A stretch of 64,000 nucleotides of DNA from positions 372,001 through 436,000 of the forward strand of contig OY829943.1 in the NCBI GenBank assembly GCA_963692465.1, given 5' to 3'. The position numbers and the translations under genes were made by a program. The notes under the pieces were generated by a model that had not been told where the DNA came from, searched no databases, and saw nothing but the letters and a program-made list of their open reading frames with translations. This DNA comes from JAUZOB01 sp963692465. Its GTDB lineage: Bacteria; Bacteroidota; Bacteroidia; Bacteroidales; Prolixibacteraceae. This document shows, piece by piece, positions 9,310 through 17,960 of the stretch. Numbering within the stretch: position 1 is the stretch's first letter; each line of letters opens with the position of its first letter.

Positions 9310-9796
9310 TTAAAGGAACATTCTTCCCCGTGGTGTTATTCTGAACTTTTGAGCCGGATTATTCAGTGTTTTGGGAATAGTCCGTTCAATTAACCGACTA
9401 TCAATCAATTTTGCGATTATTTTATTTAATTGACCCGAAATACTTTTTTGTCCTATTGCATTCGAAAGGCCCTTTCTGGACAAATCAGAAGCAACAAGTT
9501 TTTTCAACACAACAGAGTAAAGAGTTTCTTCTTGTAACTCTTGCTGTAACTCTTGCTGTAACTCTTGCTGTTGTTCTTTTTCTGCTATAAAATTTAATTT
9601 CACAAATTGCACTTGAAATGAAAGACCAACTTCTTTCCAACGAAAAGCTATTTCAGGGTATGCCTTAAGTTCGGAAGCAATTAACTTCAATCCATTGCCC
9701 CACTGATCAATTAAAGTTCTCCTCCTGCATCGTTTCTTTAAATTCGAGACGACGTCCTTCTGTCTGTGATATTATTTGTTCTATGTTCATTCCCAT
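9310..9796 (-). pseudogene. AlbA_2-type DNA-binding/ATPase protein, internally deleted
   Basis: On the minus strand a start at 9796 or 9790 gives MNIEQIISQTEGRRLEFKE, the typical N-terminus of AlbA_2 (Schlafen-like) regulators, but it stops after 26-28 codons. A second frame then gives LIDQWGNGLKLIASELKAY, the C-terminal signature of the same family, and continues to 9310. The middle of the gene (several hundred residues in family members) is gone. The C-terminal part holds three QQEL units (12-bp repeat). A homologous 110-bp piece with only one unit lies at 23668-23770. It is non-functional as it stands. Confidence 0.75.
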
Positions 9797-9871
9797 GTAA
9801 ATTCTTGAATAATCGTACTTCCTCAATAAATTTAGATCTTCACTGCCTAAAGTTAGCAACTCCAGATAACG

Positions 9872-10025
9872 CTAAATAAGCTTATACTTTTTAAGAAGTT
9901 TGGGTCTTATTTTAGGCGATTTTCTAACGTTTTCTATAATAAAATTCAAATCTTTTTCAGAAACAGTCCCCAATACATCGGGAAGAAACCGCCAATACTG
10001 CTCATAATCAAGCAAATACAATATT
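9872..10025 (-). pseudogene. Unrecognised gene fragment
   Basis: An open stretch on the minus strand encodes about 45 residues with protein-like composition (DYEQYWRFLPDVLG ... SPKIRPKLLKKYKLI) ending at a TAG at 9872-9874. It has no convincing start codon of its own and overlaps the end of the Panacea-domain gene. It may be the tail of a lost partner (toxin) gene. I do not recognise the family. Confidence 0.3.
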
Positions 10026-10554
10026 ATTACAATCTCTACTCTCTTCTATGTATTTCAACATCTCTTTATCTGCTCCACCTGCTTTGGCTATATTGAGTGT
10101 GTCAATCGCATCATTGTTATCGGCAGCTTTCCACGCAGCATCATGCGATTTTTTAGTAAGAGCTGTATATTCAATATCTCTATTTTCTTCTATCGATTTA
10201 TCTAAACATTCAATGTCCGATTTTGAAAGCTCATCTAAATCTGCTTTTTCTATCGCTACAAATGTATAGTTCGACCGTATACTTATTGCATTTGCAATAT
10301 CTTCAAATAAAGAATTAGGAGTGCCATCTCCCCTTGCAAATTTTAAAGCATCATAAATGAAAGAAGGTACAGGTCCATTTTTCATGGCATAATAAGTGTC
10401 ACCAACAATGGATCTACCATACTTTACAAGGTGTTTTTTTTTCTGCAAAATATAATATTTTAAAAACACGATGAAAATCGGCGACTTCAAGCTTTTCTGC
10501 AATGTACAACACCACAGCCTTAGCCTTTTCCCTATCTAATTTGAAACCAACCAT
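10008..10554 (-). pseudogene. Panacea-domain (SocA/DUF4065-like) antitoxin, frameshifted
   Basis: Reading from the ATG at 10554 gives MVGFKLDREKAKAVVLYIAE and on to YFAEKK, the standard start of Panacea-domain proteins. The rest of the domain (KYGRSIVGDTYYAMKNGPVPSFIY and onward) continues in another frame to 10008. The switch falls in a run of nine A (T on the plus strand, 10434-10442); eight would restore one frame and about 181 residues. As written the product stops after about 43 residues. Panacea proteins neutralise varied toxins encoded beside them; no intact toxin is seen here. It could be a pseudogene, a slippage switch or a sequencing error in the homopolymer. Confidence 0.75.
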
Positions 10555-10669
10555 TTGTCATTTAATTGAGAATACAAATTTAATCATAAAGTGACACCAT
10601 TATTGCAAATAACTTTTAATTTTTAGTAAATATCTCGCAGGCATTATGTTGCCAGACTTGATCCAGCGC

Positions 10670-10788
10670 TTATACAGGGATTAAATCAATCTCGTTAGGC
10701 GTTAATTTGAAGTTTGCTTGTAAAGCCTTTACTATTTTAGCCACAGTTGACAGCTTTACATCCTGAATATTGTTCTCTAATTTTGAAA
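10670..10788 (-). pseudogene. Fragment of XRE antitoxin gene (3' end)
   Basis: About 119 bases nearly identical to the 3' end of the intact XRE gene at 12811-13131 (two mismatches seen), coding for the residues from LENNIQDVK to the stop. The match ends abruptly at both sides. It is a duplicated or recombined gene end, not a gene. Confidence 0.75.
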
Positions 10789-10804
10789 ATGTTGTAACAA
10801 ATGA

Positions 10805-10936
10805 TTATTTAATACCGATAATCAGATCAAGAACCTGAGTTAAATCCGGATTCAGCAAACCTTTCTGGGTTGGAATTGGGTACAAGTAATCTTTATTTTC
10901 ATCGAAGAATTTAGAAATCTGCCCATTAATAATCTA
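10805..10936 (-). pseudogene. Possible SusD/RagB C-terminal fragment
   Basis: The minus strand codes for FFDENKDYLYPIPTQKGLL and then NPDLTQ before a stop at 10805-10807. The pattern of a tyrosine/leucine, P-I-P and N-P-x-L-T-Q is that of the last residues of SusD-like outer-membrane lipoproteins. Only about 43 codons remain, with a stop upstream. Assignment rests on this short motif alone. The stretch 10937-10984 shows nothing more. Confidence 0.35.
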
Positions 10937-10984
10937 TTTTGCTGTTTCCGTCCCCGAGACACTCATATTATGAGTCATAGATGT

Positions 10985-11926
10985 TTAATGAACTCGTGTT
11001 TTCCAAATCGCCATTGGATGATTATTAATTCGTTCAAGAATATCTCCATCCTCAAATAACAAATAAGGACAATATTCTTTCTGATTAAACTTCTCTATAA
11101 ATAATTTTTCATTATTCGTTAAGACCAGCAACTCAGAAAGAAACTCTTTTACATCAGTCTTTGCTTTTTCAAAATCAAAATGTTCTGTCTTTCTTAATAC
11201 CGGTAATAAGGAAGAGCGAATTTGAGAAAACTTCAATTTGTCGATAGCATCAAACTTAAAGATTGTTGTAGGAGGTTCACTCCCCCCTACAGCGCAATAG
11301 AATAAGATTATTTTTCGCAATAGAGGTAAATATTCTTCCTTAAACAACTTCGAATTAAGCATATTATAAACATCATACAAATCTCGTGCTGCCGTACGTT
11401 CCAACAGTGCTTTTATCTTACTGCCAAACAATTCGAGGGGCGACAAAACTCGGATAGTATTACAAGGAAGGAAATTAATCTCAAGTCTCTTATTCACCAA
11501 AGGCAAGATATGATTTCGCATGGAATAATTTATCTCAATCTTGATATTATCCTTATTCCCTGCTGCGTTTTGATAATAAAACACCCACGAATCCAAAGAG
11601 TAGGGATTTCGTGTATTTGGACTTAACATATAGCTTTGCGAGAAAAGGTAATTGATAATTTCTTTACTAATTCGCACTCGAATCTGCAACATTTCTTCTT
11701 TCAAACAATTTCTTGTAAAATCCAGATCAATATCCACAGATAATCGAGGGAGATCAAAAACGAACAAATTAATTGCCGTGCCTCCTTTTAGTGCGAGATT
11801 TTCTAAAAACAAAGGATTCTCATTCAGGTATTTCAATATATCACATAGCCTGAAAATTTTTTCCAAATTATCTCTGATAAATCCTGTTTCAGAAGCTATC
11901 TTATCTAAATCTTTCTTGCTATACAA
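10985..11926 (-). CDS. AbiEii-family nucleotidyltransferase toxin
   Basis: 313 residues of the AbiEii/AbiGii toxin family, a nucleotidyltransferase fold that in studied members uses GTP/CTP or modifies tRNA to halt growth during phage infection. Seen: LALKGGTAINL near residues 44-54 and the metal-binding SVDIDLDF near 62-69, then PLELFGSKIKALLERTAARDLYDV near 160-185, the conserved KxxALxxRxxxRDxYD block. It is the second gene of a two-gene operon: its start overlaps the end of the antitoxin gene by 8 bases. All family motifs look intact, so it is probably active. Confidence 0.88.
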   Translation of the reverse strand: MYSKKDLDKIASETGFIRDNLEKIFRLCDILKYLNENPLFLENLALKGGTAINLFVFDLPRLSVDIDLDFTRNCLKEEMLQIRVRISKEIINYLFSQSYMLSPNTRNPYSLDSWVFYYQNAAGNKDNIKIEINYSMRNHILPLVNKRLEINFLPCNTIRVLSPLELFGSKIKALLERTAARDLYDVYNMLNSKLFKEEYLPLLRKIILFYCAVGGSEPPTTIFKFDAIDKLKFSQIRSSLLPVLRKTEHFDFEKAKTDVKEFLSELLVLTNNEKLFIEKFNQKEYCPYLLFEDGDILERINNHPMAIWKTRVH

Positions 11927-12686
11927 TTTCTCCTCCTCCCTGATCTAAATATGAAAGAATATTTTTAGGAGCACAAAGATTCCATTCATTAAAAAACACG
12001 GGTGATTCTTCTCGTGTAGTCAGATACCGTACACTTTTTCCGATGTTTTTTTTACAATACGAAATAAAATTATTGCTAATTTTGGTTTGCTGTTGAAAAT
12101 AAGAAAGGATAAAGCCTGCTTTTTGATAAAGAACAGCTTTATCATATTCATCTACATACTGCTTAAGTTTTTCCTCATTTAAATAAGTAATTAGCGAAAT
12201 GCTATGCAGTAATTCCTCCAAACCTCCTGCACGATCTATACGATCAAAGCAATCAATAACAGTTCGTTCAATGTCTGTTATTTTAACCAGAGAATCCAGA
12301 CTGGGAGCATATACGCCCGAATTTATTTTAGATTCACAATATAGGTAATTAATGCCTCCAAACTCAAAGTTATTGAACCGTCCTTCCGATGCAACATATA
12401 AATCATAGAATAATTGATGAGCTATGCCGTGATATTCTAAAGCCGCATGATATGAAATATATGAAGAAGAAGTAATATTACTACCTATTTCATATTTTGT
12501 AGGAATACATTCTTTTGTTGCAATATCCGTAACCGCATATAAATCGCGCCGGATTTGACAAATTAGCTTCTGCTTTTTATAGTTAAACAAAAGATCCTTT
12601 GCGGTATTCTCATTTCCGATAAGGTTTACAATATCCTTAAAGCGAAAAAGTTTCCGATTATGAAATTCTTCAATATAGGATTTCAT
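11919..12686 (-). CDS. AbiEi-family antitoxin / winged-helix repressor
   Basis: 255 residues. The N-terminal part (about 10-55) is a winged-helix type domain (FKDIVNLIGNENTAKDLLFN, then LICQIRRDLYAVTD), as in AbiEi antitoxins. The middle (YISYHAALEYHGI...) matches the family core. AbiEi proteins block the AbiEii toxin without touching it (type IV) and repress their own operon. Here the gene comes first, overlaps the toxin gene by 8 bases, and is preceded by a dyad across its promoter (12712-12744), all in line with autoregulation. Confidence 0.85.
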   Translation of the reverse strand: MKSYIEEFHNRKLFRFKDIVNLIGNENTAKDLLFNYKKQKLICQIRRDLYAVTDIATKECIPTKYEIGSNITSSSYISYHAALEYHGIAHQLFYDLYVASEGRFNNFEFGGINYLYCESKINSGVYAPSLDSLVKITDIERTVIDCFDRIDRAGGLEELLHSISLITYLNEEKLKQYVDEYDKAVLYQKAGFILSYFQQQTKISNNFISYCKKNIGKSVRYLTTREESPVFFNEWNLCAPKNILSYLDQGGGEIV

Positions 12687-12711
12687 TGTGTATATTGCTT
12701 TTTATTTCACT

Positions 12712-12744
12712 CAAAGATACGGAAAAATCCGTAGTTCTATGCAA
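12712..12744 (-). promoter_or_regulatory. AbiE operon promoter with dyad operator
   Basis: On the minus strand TATCTTTG (12719-12712) matches TAnnTTTG, with a TTG at 12744-12742 near the -33 position. The dyad TACGGA-AAAA-TCCGTA (12718-12733) overlaps the -7 box and spacer, where a bound AbiEi protein would block transcription. Confidence 0.6.
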
Positions 12745-12810
12745 TATATAAAGTATTCATTTTGTTATATATTGAAGCAATACGAGATTTAAGTTTTTGA
12801 TAACCGAGGC

Positions 12811-13131
12811 TTATACAGGGATTAAATCAATCTCGTTAGGCGTTAATTTGAAGTTTGCTTGTAAAGCCTTCACTATTTTAGCCACGGTTGACAGCTTTAC
12901 ATCCTGAATATTGTTCTCTAATTTTGAAACCTGGGCTTTTTTTACTCCAATTAAAGAGCCGAATTCAGTTTGATTTAATCCTCTCTGTTTTCGAATCTCC
13001 TTAATTTTATAACTCAAAACTTCGAATCTCAATTCCTGATCAAACATTTCTCTCTCTAACGTTCCTTCTGTACCGATATATTTATCGGTTAATTCTGCGA
13101 GCGACACTATCTGTGGTCTCATTTTTTGCAT
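12811..13131 (-). CDS. XRE-family HTH antitoxin (HigA-like), orphan
   Basis: 106 residues. The N-terminal helix region (SLAELTDKYIGTEGTLERE) is followed by a lambda-repressor-type HTH at about 44-98 (IRKQRGLNQTEFGSLIGVKKAQVSKLEN). This is the usual form of the antitoxin that pairs with a HigB/Gp49-type RNase toxin encoded just upstream. No such toxin is seen in 13132-13500, so the antitoxin is orphaned. Start at 13131 or the third following codon. Its 3' end has been copied to 10670-10788, and the last nine codons also occur at 25741-25768. Confidence 0.8.
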   Translation of the reverse strand: MQKMRPQIVSLAELTDKYIGTEGTLEREMFDQELRFEVLSYKIKEIRKQRGLNQTEFGSLIGVKKAQVSKLENNIQDVKLSTVAKIVKALQANFKLTPNEIDLIPV

Positions 13132-13507
13132 TTTTTGCGTGATCTGTATGTATTAACTTTCGTGTATTCGTTAATACTCCAGCCTGATTTAAATGATTAG
13201 AATTAATAACTACAAACATACAATAAAGTTTCCATACAAGCAAACTTTTAGATGTTTATCACATAAATTCTGACCGTTTTTTGCTTGCAGGATTCCGATG
13301 GATATATATTGGGATCATATCGAAAAATATTACTCACCCACAACATGTAACAATCTAATAAACTTACAATCAACAAATTAACACCATCTAGCCGCCCCCG
13401 GAAAACACCTCTAAAAACAGTCAGCAATAACGCACTTTCAATTTAAAGGTATCTAACTGTAAACTATACACATACAGCGTTTTAGAACTAAACATAAGCA
13501 GTACTTC

Positions 13508-13578
13508 ATAGGTGGTTCATCGGTGGTTTACAGGTGGTCTATAGGTGGTCTATAGGTGCTGAGCACCTATAGACCACC
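13508..13578. repeat. 11-bp tandem repeats running into a perfect palindrome
   Basis: Five 11-base units of the type ATAGGTGGTCT lie head to tail from 13508 to 13562. The last ones form, with an inverted copy, a palindrome of two 17-base arms (13544-13560 and 13562-13578) around a single G. The rest of 13132-13905 holds no gene I can support, only a short repeated GATTACGGCAGTC (13806 and 13871). It lies directly upstream of the polysaccharide locus. Confidence 0.75.
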
Positions 13579-13905
13579 TGTAAACCCTTCCCGATACAGA
13601 AATCAATACCGGTCCGACCCCATCGTTATACCAGGACTATACCCTAATTGTATGATCATATAAACCGACAGTCCGATCTCCTAAAAGATAAAAACAATAG
13701 CAGAAATGCGAAAATTGGTATTATTTTTGACTGGTATAAGCAAGTCCAGCAAAACAAAGTGTGCTGCAATTAAATCAAACAACGCTTGCGTCAATCCGTA
13801 CAACTGATTACGGCAGTCAAAACAACTGGAGGCCGCAATCAAAATAACGCTTGTCGCAGTCAATACAATTGATTACGGCAGTCCGTACAACATTAAAAAA
13901 GCAAC

Positions 13906-15036
13906 ATGATGGAAAAAATTCCAATGGTCGACCTACATAGCCAGTACCTCCGTATGAAAGATGAAATTGATGAAGCCATTGCCGGCGTCATCGAGTCTTC
14001 CGCTTTCATTAAGGGAGCAACCGTCACAGCCTTTGAGGAACATTTAGCCCGGTATCTCGGCGTCAGACACGTCATTACCTGTGGAAACGGAACGGATGCA
14101 TTACAGCTCTCCCTCATGGCTTTGGATTTAAAACCGGGAGACGAAGTCATCACCACTCCCTTTACGTTCGTCTCGACCCTTGAAGTTGTCGCCCTCCTTA
14201 GATTGAAACCGGTTTTAGCAGATGTTGACCCACGGACCTTCAATATTGATCCGGAAGAAATCAGACGAAAGATTACCAACCGGACCCGGGTAATCGTACC
14301 GGTCCACCTCTTCGGACAATGCGCCGACCTGGAACCGATCCTGCAAATTGCCGACGAACATCACCTCGCCGTGATCGAAGATGCCTGTCAGTCTTTAGGA
14401 ACGGACTATACCTTCCACAACGGAACAAAAGCCAAAGCGGGAACCATCGGCACCATCGGCTGTACCTCCTTCTTCCCGACCAAGAACCTGGGCTGTTACG
14501 GCGACGGAGGAGCCTTGTTTACCAACGACGACGCGCTGGCCAAAACACTCCGGTCCCTCGCCAATCACGGCATGGAACAACGCTATCACTACGACCGGAT
14601 CGGCATCAATTCCCGTTTAGATACCCTTCAGGCTGCCATCCTCGACGTTAAACTCAAACACCTGGACGAACACCTGCAAGCCCGACAGACCGCTGCCGCC
14701 CGCTATGACGAGGCCTTGAAAAACTGCGAAGGACTTCAAATTCCTTACCGGGCCCCCTACTCTACGCACACCTTTCATCAATATACCCTGCTGATCGACA
14801 GCAGAAAACGGGAAGCTCTCCGCGAAACACTGCAGCAACAGGGAATCCCTTCCATGATTTATTATCCCGTTCCGCTGCATTTGCAAAAAGCCTATCAACC
14901 GTTGAACGCTCAGAAAGGCGACTTCCCGAATGCCGAAAAGATCTCCGAACAGGTTCTCTCTTTACCCATGCACACCGAGTTAACCCCCGAGATACAGGAT
15001 CGAATCACAAACGCAATAAAGAACCGGAATAAATAA
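13906..15036 (+). CDS. DegT/DnrJ/EryC1/StrS-family sugar aminotransferase
   Basis: 376 residues. PLP-dependent enzyme that would transfer an amino group to a keto sugar nucleotide; closest in look to WbpE-like 3-aminotransferases. Seen: CGNGTDALQLSL (60-71), the PLP-contacting aspartate in EDACQSLG (159), and the Schiff-base lysine in FFPTKNLGCYGDGG (K193). Length is normal for the family. The start is the first or second of two ATGs. It is the first gene of the polysaccharide locus, richer in G+C than the flanking accessory DNA. Its substrate is unknown, and the neighbouring CDP-sugar genes leave open whether it acts on a CDP- or UDP-sugar. Confidence 0.85.
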   Translation: MMEKIPMVDLHSQYLRMKDEIDEAIAGVIESSAFIKGATVTAFEEHLARYLGVRHVITCGNGTDALQLSLMALDLKPGDEVITTPFTFVSTLEVVALLRLKPVLADVDPRTFNIDPEEIRRKITNRTRVIVPVHLFGQCADLEPILQIADEHHLAVIEDACQSLGTDYTFHNGTKAKAGTIGTIGCTSFFPTKNLGCYGDGGALFTNDDALAKTLRSLANHGMEQRYHYDRIGINSRLDTLQAAILDVKLKHLDEHLQARQTAAARYDEALKNCEGLQIPYRAPYSTHTFHQYTLLIDSRKREALRETLQQQGIPSMIYYPVPLHLQKAYQPLNAQKGDFPNAEKISEQVLSLPMHTELTPEIQDRITNAIKNRNK

Positions 15037-15139
15037 GGGCCGCTGATCACTCCAAAGCATTTTTAACTTGCTCTGAAGATGAAAAATAAATAATTTTGAA
15101 ACGACTGAGCAGACTTCATGACACCCAAAATTTTTTAAG

Positions 15140-15910
15140 ATGAAAGTTGTTATACTCGCCGGAGGATTAGGTTCCCGGTTATCCGAAGAGACTTCCCTGA
15201 AACCGAAACCGATGGTTGAAATCGGCGGCTATCCGATCTTATGGCACATCATGAAGATCTATTCCGGTTACGGATACAATGAATTCGTCATTCTGTGCGG
15301 TTACAAAGGTTATCTGATCAAGGAATATTTTGCCAACTACTACCGGCACCGCTCCGACCTGACCATCGACCTCTGTACCAACACCACAACGTTTCATCAT
15401 AACCATTCCGAACCCTGGAAAGTCACGTTAGTCGACACCGGACTGGAAACCATGACCGGCGGCCGAATCAAACAGGCAAAAGAATATCTGAATAACGAAC
15501 CGTTTCTACTCACCTACGGCGACGGAGTGGCAGACATCGACCTCAACCGCCTGGTTGCTTTTCACAAAGAACACGGCAAGTTGATCACCATGACCTCCGT
15601 CTTACCGGAAGGAAAATTCGGGGCTTTAACGATCGACGCAAATCAACAGGTGAAAAACTTTCAGGAAAAACCGAAAGGCGACGGAGCCTGGATCAACGGC
15701 GGATTTTTCGTTTGCGAACCTCAGGTTCTGGATTATATCGAATCGGACAGCACCACCTTCGAACGGGAACCATTGGAACAACTCGCTGAAGAAGGGCAAC
15801 TCTATACTTATAAACATCATGGTTTCTGGAAACCCATGGATACCCTGCGCGACAAGACCCAACTGGAAGCATTGATTAAGAATAAGACGGCCCCCTGGAT
15901 CAAATGGTAA
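15140..15910 (+). CDS. rfbF: Glucose-1-phosphate cytidylyltransferase (copy 1)
   Basis: 256 residues. Makes CDP-glucose from CTP and glucose-1-phosphate, the entry step to CDP-deoxysugars. The nucleotidyltransferase signature LAGGLGSRLSEET lies at 6-18, with KPKPMVEIGG at 21-30, and the family-specific YRHRSDLTIDL further on. Length fits RfbF/DdhA exactly. It is followed after 14 bases by rfbG. A second copy at 30280 is about nine-tenths identical, differing mainly in residues 40-65 and 130-190. Confidence 0.95.
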   Translation: MKVVILAGGLGSRLSEETSLKPKPMVEIGGYPILWHIMKIYSGYGYNEFVILCGYKGYLIKEYFANYYRHRSDLTIDLCTNTTTFHHNHSEPWKVTLVDTGLETMTGGRIKQAKEYLNNEPFLLTYGDGVADIDLNRLVAFHKEHGKLITMTSVLPEGKFGALTIDANQQVKNFQEKPKGDGAWINGGFFVCEPQVLDYIESDSTTFEREPLEQLAEEGQLYTYKHHGFWKPMDTLRDKTQLEALIKNKTAPWIKW

Positions 15911-15924
15911 TTTTGAACTGAAAC

Positions 15925-17007
15925 ATGAACAACCTTTATAACAACATCTATCAGGGACGGAAAGTCTTCGTCACCGGACATACCGGCTTCAAAGGTTCGT
16001 GGCTGTGCCTATTGTTGCACCAACTGGGGGCAGACGTTTACGGCTATGCCCTGGAGCCCCCTACGCAACCCAGCCTCTTTGAAACAGCTCGGATCGACGA
16101 GTTGGTGACAACCGAAACCGGCGATATACGCGACTATTCGCACCTGCTTAATACCCTGAAAAAAGTACAGCCGGAGATTGTTATCCACATGGCAGCCCAG
16201 CCGTTGGTAAGGGAATCGTACAAGAATCCGCGCGAGACCTATGAGGTGAACGTCATGGGAACGGTCAACCTGCTGGAAGCAATTCGGCAGACTCCCGGCA
16301 TCAAAGCCGTGGTGAACGTGACGACCGATAAATGCTACGAAAATAAAGAATGGCTGTGGGGATACCGCGAAAACGAGCCGATGGGAGGTTACGATCCCTA
16401 TTCCAACAGTAAAGGCTGTTCCGAACTGGTAACCGCTTCTTTTCGAAACTCCTTCTTTAACCCCAAGGACTACGAGAAACATGGCGTAGCATTGGCTTCA
16501 GCCAGAGCGGGAAATGTGATCGGAGGAGGTGACTGGGCGGAAGACCGGTTGATACCCGATTTTATCCGGGCCATCAGCAAAGGAGAAAAAGTCAGGATTC
16601 GCAGTCCCCGTGCTATCCGCCCCTGGCAGCATGTGTTGGAGCCGTTGAACGGCTACCTGCTCTTAGCGTCCAAACTCTTTTCGGAAGGGACGAACTATGC
16701 CTCGGGATGGAATTTCGGTCCGGATGACGCCGATGTTCAGGATGTAGAATGGATCATTCGGGAGATCTGCTCTCTGTGGGGTAACCATGCCGGATACGAA
16801 GTTGATGCCGGTCCCCACCCTCACGAAGCCAACTACCTGAAACTCGATTGTTTCAAAGCGAAAATTCTTTTGGGATGGCAGCCAAGATGGTCGATCAAAA
16901 CCGCACTACAAAACATCGTCGAGTGGAATAAAGCTTTTCTGGAAGGAAAAGACATCCGAACCGTATGCGAACAGCAAATCCACTCTTTTTACAACACCAA
17001 CGAATAA
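15925..17007 (+). CDS. rfbG: CDP-glucose 4,6-dehydratase (copy 1)
   Basis: 360 residues, extended short-chain dehydrogenase. It converts CDP-glucose to CDP-4-keto-6-deoxyglucose using bound NAD. Seen: the Rossmann glycine motif TGHTGFKGSW at 17-26, the TTDKCYEN catalytic threonine region and the YDPYSNSKG motif (Y-x3-K). Length is normal. Copy 2 at 31065 is nearly identical for the first 245 residues and then diverges, which points to gene conversion between the copies. Downstream genes use its product. Confidence 0.95.
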   Translation: MNNLYNNIYQGRKVFVTGHTGFKGSWLCLLLHQLGADVYGYALEPPTQPSLFETARIDELVTTETGDIRDYSHLLNTLKKVQPEIVIHMAAQPLVRESYKNPRETYEVNVMGTVNLLEAIRQTPGIKAVVNVTTDKCYENKEWLWGYRENEPMGGYDPYSNSKGCSELVTASFRNSFFNPKDYEKHGVALASARAGNVIGGGDWAEDRLIPDFIRAISKGEKVRIRSPRAIRPWQHVLEPLNGYLLLASKLFSEGTNYASGWNFGPDDADVQDVEWIIREICSLWGNHAGYEVDAGPHPHEANYLKLDCFKAKILLGWQPRWSIKTALQNIVEWNKAFLEGKDIRTVCEQQIHSFYNTNE

Positions 17008-17036
17008 CGATCGAATCTCAAAACCCATCAATATTC

Positions 17037-17960
17037 ATGCAAAACGCTGAAATAGTAATTCATGGAGCCTCCGGTTTCATCGGCAAGCATTTTATCCGGG
17101 CAATCATCGAAAAAAACATCCCGGTCATCGTATTAGCCAGAAAAAGCTCGAAGCTGAACTTTGATGAAACGAAATACCCCTTCATTACTGTTTTACGCTA
17201 TGAGAAGAACCTGTCCGAGATCAACGGGGAGGCACTGAATGTTCATCATCCGGTGTTTTTTGAATTCTCATGGAACGGCGTATTCGGATCAGAAAGAAAT
17301 GCCGCAGAACAGCTTACAGTAAACATCCCGCTAATTCTCTCGTCTGTAAATCTGGCCCATCAGCTCAATGCGAAACACTGGGTAGGCTTCGGATCGCAAG
17401 CCGAATACGGCAACCTGAATAAAAAGATACAGGAAACGGATACCTGTCACCCGACAACCCTTTACGGCAAATCGAAACTCCTTTGTTCGCAGATCTCCGC
17501 GGAACTCTGTGCTGCTTATCAGATGGAACATTCCTGGTTACGACTCTTTTCCGTCTTCGGACCCGAAGATAATCCACAGTGGCTGATTCCGTATCTGATT
17601 ACCGAGATGCTGCAAAACAAGGAGATCAATACCACTTTGGGAGAACAACGCTGGGACTATCTGTACATTGACGACATTATCCAAATGCTTTTTCTGTTAA
17701 AAGAACAATCCGGTGCCGGCATTGCCAATCTGGGTTCGGGAAGAGCTATTAAAGTTAAGGAAATCATAAAATATCTGAAAAAGGCGACAAATTCTTCCAC
17801 AAAGATTAATTTTGGGGCGATTCCCTATCGACCTGATCAAGTAATGCACATGGAAGCCGACATTACCCAACTTTCAACACATCTCGGCTGGACCCCTCAA
17901 ACCGATATCAGAACAGGTCTCTCTAAAATGATTAAATATTATACAAACAAAATAGAATGA
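17037..17960 (+). CDS. NAD-dependent epimerase/dehydratase, CDP-sugar reductase-like
   Basis: 307 residues from the ATG at 17037; upstream codons overlap the rfbG end and lack the Rossmann start. Extended SDR: HGASGFIGKHF near 10-20 and a Y-x3-K in TLYGKSKLL. It resembles CDP-abequose synthase (RfbJ) and related 4-reductases, with GWTPQTDIRTGL at the end. Placed after rfbF-rfbG and before the transketolase pair, it likely reduces or epimerises a CDP-keto sugar. The exact product cannot be read from sequence. Confidence 0.75.
   Translation: MQNAEIVIHGASGFIGKHFIRAIIEKNIPVIVLARKSSKLNFDETKYPFITVLRYEKNLSEINGEALNVHHPVFFEFSWNGVFGSERNAAEQLTVNIPLILSSVNLAHQLNAKHWVGFGSQAEYGNLNKKIQETDTCHPTTLYGKSKLLCSQISAELCAAYQMEHSWLRLFSVFGPEDNPQWLIPYLITEMLQNKEINTTLGEQRWDYLYIDDIIQMLFLLKEQSGAGIANLGSGRAIKVKEIIKYLKKATNSSTKINFGAIPYRPDQVMHMEADITQLSTHLGWTPQTDIRTGLSKMIKYYTNKIE

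Noticed and set aside
9310..9690. Intact 126-residue gene
   Set aside because: Its start lies mid-domain and the true N-terminus is found in another frame upstream, so it is part of a deleted AlbA_2-type gene.
13508..13578. CRISPR array
   Set aside because: Units are 11 bases with no unique spacers and no cas genes nearby.
13681..13863. 60-codon open frame on the minus strand
   Set aside because: No motif, no promoter, overlaps a repeat-rich spacer; composition not protein-like.
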